In this document: positions 1 through 4,762 of the stretch, in pieces
How the letters are laid out: each line of letters starts with the position of its first letter
Numbering within the stretch: the first letter of the stretch is position 1
From: Candidatus Bathyarchaeota archaeon
GTDB taxonomy: Archaea; Thermoproteota; Bathyarchaeia; 40CM-2-53-6; RBG-13-38-9
Assembly: GCA_018396565.1 (NCBI GenBank)
Contig: JAGTQO010000018.1
Coordinates: forward strand, 14,341 to 23,640
Length of the DNA: 9,300 bases
Direction: 5' to 3'
Program-made: the position numbers and the translations under genes
Notes under the pieces: model-generated
What the model was told of the DNA's origin: nothing
Databases searched by the model: none
What the model saw: only the letters and a program-made list of their open reading frames with translations

Positions 1-1
1 T

Positions 2-646
2 TTTAAGGTTGAGGTTGACGGTAACCTGTATGAGGCGGCTTCAATCATAGTTGCGACAGGCTCATCGCCTAGATGGCTGGGTCTCGAATCTGAGAAGAGG
101 CTCATAGGTAGAGGAGTCTCCTCATGTGCAATATGCGACGGCTACTTCTTTAAAGATAAGGATGTGGTGGTGGTAGGCGGCGGAGACACAGCTGTCGAGG
201 ACGCTATCTTCCTATCAAAGATCGCCAGTAAAGTGACTCTTATCCATAGGAGGGATAGGTTGAGGGCTGCAAAGACGATTCAGGAGAGGGCGATGAGAAA
301 TAGCAAAATAAGCTTCCTGTGGAGTTGCGTCGTCGAGGAGATTCTTGGAGACGACCATGTTGAAGGTGTCAGGCTCAGAAACGTTTTGACAGGCCAAACC
401 CAAGAGCAAAAGTGCGATGGAGTATTCATAGCTATAGGTCAGTCTCCTAACACCGATATGTTCAGGGGCCACCTGGAGCTCGATGGGGAAGGATACGTAA
501 AGACCGTGGCAGGCTCATCGACAAGCAAACATGGGGTATTTGCGGCAGGCGATGTGGCAGACAAGGTTTACAGGCAAGCAGTGGTAGCAGCGGGGTCAGG
601 ATGCAAAGCCGCAATGGACGCCTTAAGATACCTGAACTCCAAATGA
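2..646 (+). CDS. trxB: Thioredoxin reductase (5'-truncated by the window edge)
   Basis: This is an FAD- and NADPH-dependent thioredoxin-disulfide reductase, a cytoplasmic enzyme that passes electrons from NADPH to thioredoxin-like proteins. The frame is open from base 2, so the N-terminal FAD-binding GxGxxG lies outside the window. Visible in order are IIVATGSSPR (second part of the FAD domain), the redox centre CAIC (Cys codons at 125 and 134, family form CA[TV]C), the NADPH-binding VVGGGDTAVEDA, HRRDRLRA (Arg residues that usually contact the NADP 2'-phosphate), IAIGQSPN, and the C-terminal FAD signature AAGDVADKVYRQAVVAAGSGCKAA. About 214 residues remain of a usual 300-330. The gene ends at TGA 644-646. 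A GTG at 164 is inside the NADPH domain and is not the true start. No partner gene is visible. The related ferredoxin- or F420-dependent reductases are possible, but the HRR motif favours NADPH. Confidence 0.95.
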   Translation, partial: FKVEVDGNLYEAASIIVATGSSPRWLGLESEKRLIGRGVSSCAICDGYFFKDKDVVVVGGGDTAVEDAIFLSKIASKVTLIHRRDRLRAAKTIQERAMRNSKISFLWSCVVEEILGDDHVEGVRLRNVLTGQTQEQKCDGVFIAIGQSPNTDMFRGHLELDGEGYVKTVAGSSTSKHGVFAAGDVADKVYRQAVVAAGSGCKAAMDALRYLNSK

Positions 647-1168
647 TCCTACGCCGTCACCAGTACCAATATTCCCTAGGGGTCCAGGTGGTTACACCTA
701 TCTCCTGAGCATACCATGGTGTCCGCCAGTATAGGTTTGGTGGAAGAGTTGTTATCACAGGGAAAGGAAACCAAGGCCAGAATATGGAATGGTAGAACAG
801 TGGATATCTGGGAGGCATAATCCAGAACATCAACCATCACAGTATATTAAATATGAATGATTATTGTATAATCTTTTTGGTTTCGTTGAATACATGTTTG
901 TTCTGGAACCGTCCCTGCAAATGTCTCTCGTGGACTATATGTTAACATTGTGAATATAGCTGCTTTATCTTAGAGGTGGGTGGTTTATAGAATTCGGATG
1001 TAAATGGAAATTTTTACATGGGCTCGATTATTGACTTTCAAACTCACAAGATTATGTCAAGGCCTCGCCTTTGATTTTTTATTATTCTAAGACTTTGGAT
1101 AGCAAATCTTTATTTTCATCAATATCTATCAACACTGCAAATTTGAGTGAGTAGCTGGAGTCCTCAGT
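647..1168. other. Intergenic AT-rich region, no convincing gene
   Basis: Between the thioredoxin reductase stop and the KaiC-like gene there are about 520 bp with frequent stops on both strands. The only coding-like stretch is a 34-codon frame at 716-820 (ATG to TAA) that reads like the C-terminus of a protein (ending ARIWNGRTVDIWEA) but has no ribosome binding site; it may be a gene remnant. The rest is AT-rich. A T-rich tract near 871-885 could end transcripts from the reductase gene. T-rich stretches at 1072-1086 and 1108-1117 are possible but unproven promoter elements for the downstream gene. Confidence 0.6.
998..1019. repeat. Short inverted repeat
   Basis: The arms ATGTAAA (998-1004) and TTTACAT (1013-1019) form a perfect 7-bp AT-rich palindrome around an 8-base loop. 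It lies in the gap upstream of the KaiC-like gene. It could be a protein-binding site or a weak hairpin. The function is unknown and chance occurrence in AT-rich DNA is possible. Confidence 0.3.
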
Positions 1169-2598
1169 TTGGGATATGTGGTTAAGACCGGAATCGATAG
1201 CTTAGACGCCGTGATCGGTGGGGTTTCCCTGAAGGCAGTCTGATTCTACTAGCGGGGAACCCAGGGACTGGCAAGACCGCCTTCTCAGCTCAATTCATAG
1301 CCAAAGGCGCCGAGTCAGATGAGCCTGGCCTATACGTCAGTTTCGCCGAGGCCGAGGATACACTCATCGAGAACCTCTCAAGACATTTAAACATTGACCT
1401 CAAGAAGTTTCAGTTAGAGAGGAAGATCAAGATACTGGATTACACCGCCATGAGAGAGATGGTCACATCAACTATTTTAGATGAAATCCTACGTGAGGTT
1501 CAGGTACTGAAGGCCCAGCGTCTGGTCGTAGACTCATACTCTTCCCTGGCTCAAGCCTTCCAGCAATCGCATGACGCAAGGATCGCCCTCAATATCCTCT
1601 TTGGAAGAATTGTTAGACATCTGAACTGTACTACACTCATAGTTGTAGAGGTTCCTCAAGGGTCACGGAGAATCGGCATGGGTGTAGAGGAGTTTGTTGC
1701 TGACGGTGCGATAATGCTGCGAGTCAGGACGCTCGATGGTAGGTTGCTTCGAGAATTGGAGATTAGGAAGATGCGGGGGGTAAAGATTAGTGAAAGAAAG
1801 TTAGCCTTCACACTCAGCGGGGGTTTCAAAGCGTTCCCTCCCTTCGCTCATAAGAAGGTTGAGAAGATCCATCGATTCGTTCCTATTCCTGATCCGCCGG
1901 GGAAATACTCGACTGGATCCACAGATATGGATGAGATCTCGGGCGGAGGATTTTCCGTAGGAGACTCTGTTCTTCTGGAAATTGGAGATGAAGTTTCCAT
2001 GGCTGAGTATCATCTCATCGTGGTCCCTACAATTGTAAACTTCATATCTAAGGGACGAGCCGTCATACTAATCCCTACATTGGGAGTAGACGCCGAGAAG
2101 GCTAAGCAGATAGGTCTGAGTTACGGCCTCTCAGATGATGAGGTCAACCGTCTCCTGAAGGTTTGCGTGGCTAAGACCCTTGATGACAACACAGATAAAC
2201 CTTACACGGTAGCCTTCGAAGCGAAGAACCCGTGGGAAGACTACTCGAAATATCTCAAGATTGAAGAAGAGTTGAATAGGAAGACTGGGCAACCGGTCAT
2301 GTCTGTCTCAGGTGCTGACACTATGATCAGTTACTATGACGAATCTACTTACGAAAAGATTCTCGGCCAAGACGCAATAAGGATCCGAAAACATAACTCA
2401 ATCGGCATCGTCCTTTTGAAGGCAGGTTACGAGAGTTTGGCTAAAAGACTAGGCTCCGTCGCCACAACCCATCTGAAGATAGTGAAGGAGAATTGGTGTC
2501 TCCTCTTCTATGCTGTGAAGCCTAGAACAGGCCTGTATGCGGTGGAGATGGATGTTTCGAAAGGCTACCCCACGCCTAAGCTCACACCGATAGTTTGA
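1169..2598 (+). CDS. KaiC-like (RecA/RAD55 family) ATPase with two domains; apparent frameshift near 1220
   Basis: This is a RecA-superfamily ATPase of the archaeal KaiC-like group, proposed hubs of signal transduction. With the frameshift bridged it is about 476 residues. Domain 1 has the lead-in TGIDSLDAVIGG (frame of 1169), then in the next frame FPEGSLILLAGNPGTGKT (Walker A at 1255-1278, about residues 30-37), Walker B RLVVDS (about 118-123), EEFVADGAIML and RKMRG, all typical of KaiC domains. Domain 2 starts near residue 248 (TGSTDMDEISGGGFSVGDSV) but has GDEVSMAEY where a P-loop Lys-Thr would be, so it probably does not hydrolyse ATP. The proposed start is TTG at 1169, eight bases after GGAG (1157-1160); GTG at 1178 is an alternative. 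Without bridging, the first ATG in the main frame is 1450, which would drop Walker A and has no family support. The stop overlaps the next gene. Confidence 0.85.
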
Positions 2599-2963
2599 AT
2601 AGGTTTGAGGCTCAAATTTTGAGTCGGAAATTCAATTCAAATAGAGTTTCGGATGAGTTCAACGAGAGATTACTGGGGGCGATCGATGAGAGTTTACTGG
2701 CATTGGGTGAGCATGTCCGTCAAGCAGTCTATCATCATATGGAGAACCGCTTCTCTATCAGGCGTGATGAAATTCCCTATAGGCTTGAAGATTTTGCTGA
2801 AGCCTTGAGGAACATACTCGGCTCAGGGGGCAAGGTTCTCCTCAGATTAGCAGTTAAGATACTCTATGCTAAGCTTGGATTGAACTTTGAAGAAAAGTCT
2901 GAATGGAATTTCAGGGACTATGTAGAATATGCTAGGAAATATTCAGCGGAACCTTCAGGATAG
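2595..2963 (+). CDS. NitrOD5-like output domain protein
   Basis: This small protein of 122 residues resembles the NitrOD5 domain, described as an output module linked to archaeal KaiC-like ATPases. The supporting core is AIDESLLALGEHVRQAVYHH (about residues 29-48), then a charged stretch with RRDEIP, a LEDFAEALRNILGSG block and a final KILYAKLGLNFEE helix, matching the family's pattern of a Leu-Gly helix, an R-x-E-I-P turn, an F-x-x-A-L helix and an L-x-x-K-L-G-L end as I remember it. It is predicted to be helical, soluble and without membrane segments. The TTG start at 2595 shares TTGA with the stop of the KaiC-like gene, so the two are probably translationally coupled and act together. The C-terminal 20 residues are charged and outside the domain. 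The family name comes from recalled consensus, not from a search. Confidence 0.75.
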   Translation: MNRFEAQILSRKFNSNRVSDEFNERLLGAIDESLLALGEHVRQAVYHHMENRFSIRRDEIPYRLEDFAEALRNILGSGGKVLLRLAVKILYAKLGLNFEEKSEWNFRDYVEYARKYSAEPSG

Positions 2964-3184
2964 CTACTGCTATACGCTATCAAATATTTTGAATTTGAAA
3001 AGAATATTTTTGAAGAAAAATCTGCCTCGGATGAAGTCTAGAAGATTGGGGATCTTTATGGACAAGCTACTCCCTGAGATTATATGGATAGATACGCACC
3101 GATGGAAACGAAGAATATTCGTCTCAACGAAATCAATGTTTAAAACGTTAGAGTAGACTAGATAGAATTGACAATAACAGACTA

Positions 3185-3191
3185 CTTAAAT
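3185..3191 (+). promoter_or_regulatory. Possible TATA box for the Tyr-rich gene
   Basis: CTTAAAT lies about 70 bp upstream of the proposed CTG start, which would put transcription start near 3213 and leave a leader of roughly 44 nt containing the Shine-Dalgarno. A second candidate, ATAATATAT at 3214-3222, would start transcription almost on the Shine-Dalgarno and fits less well. This is pattern-based only. Confidence 0.3.
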
Positions 3192-3243
3192 CCAAGATCA
3201 CAAATACAATGCCATAATATATGATTGTACCCAATTAAGTTCG

Positions 3244-3252
3244 AGGAGGTGA
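3244..3252 (+). promoter_or_regulatory. Strong Shine-Dalgarno deciding a CTG start
   Basis: AGGAGGTGA is a near-perfect complement to the archaeal 16S rRNA 3' end and the best ribosome binding site seen in the window. The GGAGG core (3245-3249) is seven bases from CTG at 3257, in frame with the Tyr-rich gene. The first in-frame ATG is at 3311, more than 60 bases away, and no GTG or TTG lies between. An ATT at 3254 is the only other near candidate. Confidence 0.75.
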
Positions 3253-3256
3253 GATT

Positions 3257-3553
3257 CTGTCCTACTATCCATATTATCCATTCGGATATATCAATTACTA
3301 CCCATGGCTTATGTATGGAACATATTCCGGCTACAATTACCCACAGATAGGCGGCTATCCATACCCTTACGTCTGGTACAGTGGCTTAGGATATGGTTAT
3401 GCACCGCAACCATACTACCAGTACCCTTACCCATTCAGCCAAACCTATGACCTGATGAGGCTCCAGTATGAGCAGGCCCAATATCCATTCTACCCAGCAA
3501 TCATTGGTTACCAGCAGTTATATAGAGGTCCACCTATGCTGCCCCAATATTGA
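3257..3553 (+). CDS. Small tyrosine/proline-rich low-complexity protein
   Basis: This 98-residue protein contains 28 Tyr and 15 Pro, plus many Gly and Gln, one Asp, one Glu, two Arg, and no Lys, His or Cys. Its N-terminal three quarters consist of irregular YPY, YYP and GY units such as YPYPYVW and YYQYPYPF. A short less repetitive segment (DLMRLQYEQAQ, about residues 69-79) precedes a Pro-rich tail. There is no signal peptide or membrane helix. The start is CTG 3257, set by the Shine-Dalgarno just upstream; reading from ATG 3311 would lose 18 residues of the same Tyr-rich composition and leave the Shine-Dalgarno unused. I do not recognise the family. Composition suggests a disordered, sticky protein that could self-associate or coat a surface (inference). 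It lies about 290 bp downstream of the KaiC/NitrOD5 pair and probably has its own promoter. Confidence 0.75.
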   Translation: MSYYPYYPFGYINYYPWLMYGTYSGYNYPQIGGYPYPYVWYSGLGYGYAPQPYYQYPYPFSQTYDLMRLQYEQAQYPFYPAIIGYQQLYRGPPMLPQY

Positions 3554-3584
3554 CCTCAAACCTTCATTCCAAGAATTGTTGAGG
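3554..3584 (+). terminator. Possible hairpin just after the Tyr-rich stop
   Basis: CCTCAA (3554-3559) directly after the TGA can pair with TTGAGG (3579-3584), and ATTC/GAAT can form a small inner stem. No T-tract follows, so it is a weak terminator candidate and might instead protect the mRNA 3' end. Confidence 0.25.
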
Positions 3585-3601
3585 AGAAAATATCTCAGTG
3601 A

Positions 3602-3643
3602 CGGTGAAGATTCACAGAAACCAGGTGAATCGTAAGATCACCG
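3602..3643. repeat. Nested inverted repeat, 13 paired positions
   Basis: The outer arms CGGTGA (3602-3607) and TCACCG (3638-3643) enclose inner arms GATTCAC (3609-3615) and GTGAATC (3625-3631), with a 9-base loop. The two stems stack through an asymmetric internal loop of one base on one side and six on the other. Two perfect palindromes nested in 42 bases are unlikely by chance. No T-tract follows. It could be a structured RNA, an mRNA 3' element of the Tyr-rich gene, or a binding site for a dimeric regulator. Confidence 0.5.
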
Positions 3644-3728
3644 CTAAACATTCAAGCTACTGCATAGAATATAGTTAACAGTATTTTACCCATTAGCTTC
3701 CACACTTGCTACGCTGAATAAAGATTAC

Positions 3729-3905
3729 ATGAAGATCGTGTACTCTTTACTTTGGAGCAGCTTAGGCGAATTCAACTTTAACCTCAACCACGCCCCTAGA
3801 GTCGGAGGTAAGAAACAATTCACAAGTCTTCTCAGTGATTGCGAGGTGTATGCCATAAGTAGAGGTGAAAGAATTTTTCACAACATTCTAAGTATCTCTA
3901 TTTAA
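3729..3905 (+). CDS. Doubtful small ORF, 58 residues
   Basis: ATG 3729 to TAA 3903-3905 encodes 58 residues (MKIVYSLLWSSLGEFN at the start, ERIFHNILSISI at the end). The frame is open further upstream to 3675 without a better start. There is no clear Shine-Dalgarno or TATA box at a good distance and I recognise no family. The amino-acid pattern is protein-like, and it lies 23 bp before the next small ORF. It may be a short gene or a remnant of a decayed one. Confidence 0.22.
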   Translation: MKIVYSLLWSSLGEFNFNLNHAPRVGGKKQFTSLLSDCEVYAISRGERIFHNILSISI

Positions 3906-3906
3906 G
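3899..3906 (+). promoter_or_regulatory. TATA box for a leaderless small gene
   Basis: TATTTAAG is centred 26-27 bases before the ATG at 3929. In archaea transcription usually begins about that far downstream of the TATA centre, so the transcript would start at or next to the start codon (leaderless). This fits the absence of a Shine-Dalgarno there. Confidence 0.4.
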
Positions 3907-3928
3907 AACAGCTGCCCTGTGAGAAATT

Positions 3929-4180
3929 ATGAGTAGGGTATATCCAACCCTGCGGGTCGTTTTCCAAGTGATAAAGAGGCCAACACTGCACAGTAGTTGT
4001 GTAGAATATCAAGATTGCATAAATGAGATGTTGAAGCATATCAAGCCACTGATCGCCCCACCAATAATAAACAGTCCCGACTTGGACTCTCAAGTTGAAG
4101 CCTTCAGAGATGGAGTGTGTGATCGTAGAGTTATTGGCCTCAGGCTGGAAAGAGAACTTGATGATCTAAAGAATATTTAA
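3929..4180 (+). CDS. Hypothetical small protein, 83 residues
   Basis: ATG 3929 to TAA 4178-4180 encodes 83 residues with no signal peptide or membrane segment. The first part is hydrophobic and basic (YPTLRVVFQVIKRP), there is a proline patch in the middle (IKPLIAPPIINSP), and the C-terminus is a charged probable helix (GLRLERELDDLKNI). Three Cys are scattered and do not form a CxxC. The ATG is the only start after an upstream in-frame TGA (3920-3922), and a TATA-like box sits at the right distance for a leaderless message. I do not recognise the family. The frame stays open after the TAA to 4549, so this could also be the front half of a gene broken by a stop codon. Confidence 0.4.
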   Translation: MSRVYPTLRVVFQVIKRPTLHSSCVEYQDCINEMLKHIKPLIAPPIINSPDLDSQVEAFRDGVCDRRVIGLRLERELDDLKNI

Positions 4181-4549
4181 TGTACAAGTAGTGCCCAATA
4201 TTTTTCTGAAGGAAGTTACTATAATCCGACTACATGGATTATCTATTTTTGCTTTGACGATGACTGGTATGTTACCGACTTCTGCCTTCTACATGAGCAT
4301 GTTCGTAGAGTAGGTTTCGATGCTAGACTTCAACAAGTGTACAGCAATAAAAGATTGCAACCACCAACTATGGAACGGATTGAGGAGATGGTAAATGAAA
4401 TTGCATGTGTAGCTTCTGAAGGAAAACTTGCTTTGAATATTCCGATTAGCCCTCATCTACATATTATTTGGGATAGGCGCCTTCCTACCTTATGGGAGGG
4501 AGGCTCAGACATTAGGAAGACCCATGGCACAATAGTGTTCTCCAATTAA
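4181..4549 (+). pseudogene. Open frame without a start codon, possible gene remnant
   Basis: From the TAA at 4178-4180 to the TAA at 4547-4549 the same frame stays open for 122 codons. It reads like protein: FCFDDDWYVTDFCLLHEHVR, then TMERIEEMVNEIACVASEGK, then PISPHLHIIWDRRLPTLWEG. No ATG, GTG or TTG occurs in frame before GTG 4337, and a start there would remove the first 52 codons. No Shine-Dalgarno is seen before 4337. Possible readings are the back half of a gene interrupted by TAA, a gene with a lost start, or chance. I recognise no domain. Together with the preceding ORFs, this stretch may be one decaying locus. Confidence 0.35.
4221..4250 (+). terminator. Hairpin followed by T-tract
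   Basis: ATAATCC (4221-4227) and GGATTAT (4236-4242) form a perfect 7-bp stem with an 8-base loop, followed by CTATTTTT. It lies about 40 bp after the stop of the 83-residue ORF and resembles an intrinsic terminator, with an AT-rich and therefore weak stem. If real, it argues that the small gene ends at 4180 and is not read through. Confidence 0.3.
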
Positions 4550-4697
4550 AAGGAGTCTGCTGTGCTAGGATACTCATCTCTAACAGTTTCTGTAAAAGGT
4601 TACATCCGACACTTCTTGGGGTGGGAGATCAGCGTTAGGGTTGGATAGCAACAATTTTTGGCGGGCCCGGTGGGATTCGAACCCACGACCCCCGGCT

Positions 4698-4717
4698 AAC
4701 CTCATATACTTTCTGTT
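4698..4717 (-). other. tRNA intron 2, canonical 37/38, 20 nt
   Basis: Exon bases CCTC (tRNA 32-35) pair with GAGG in the intron, with 3-nt bulges TAA and TTA on either side, next to the anticodon stem TCGGC/GCCGG. Cutting after the second bulge base removes 20 nt between A37 and A38. The intron has no clear outer helix and a 13-nt loop, so this is also a relaxed motif. Confidence 0.85.
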
Positions 4718-4734
4718 TAGAGGGCCGATGCTCT

Positions 4735-4750
4735 CTCTGGCTTTTAACAT
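4735..4750 (-). other. tRNA intron 1, D-loop, 16 nt
   Basis: The exon CTGG (tRNA 17-19) pairs with CCAG inside the insert. This gives a 4-bp central helix flanked by the 3-nt bulges ACA and AGA. Cutting after the second bulge base on each side, the archaeal splicing endonuclease rule, leaves a standard D-loop (AGCCTGGACA). The junction is between C20a and A21, a noncanonical intron site. The motif is relaxed, because the intron closes with a 9-nt loop and has no outer helix. Confidence 0.8.
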
Positions 4751-4762
4751 GTCCAGGCTGAG

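Noticed and set aside
716..820. 34-codon frame after the thioredoxin reductase gene
   Set aside because: Protein-like ending but no ribosome binding site or homology I recognise; reported only as a possible remnant within the intergenic entry.
1217..1228. Programmed -1 frameshift in the KaiC-like gene
   Set aside because: The site T GGG GTT is a poor match to the X-XXY-YYZ slippery pattern and no strong downstream hairpin was noticed; a one-base loss in the G run is simpler.
2964..3041. In-frame continuation after the NitrOD5 TAG stop, suggestive of readthrough or pyrrolysine
   Set aside because: Only about 24 codons follow before another TAG, then further stops; the domain is already complete at 2963 and no structure or tRNA supports readthrough.
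2929..3156. 75-codon plus-strand open frame after the NitrOD5 gene
   Set aside because: It starts inside that gene in another frame, is rich in Leu/Lys/Arg from AT-rich DNA, and has no ribosome site or recognisable domain.
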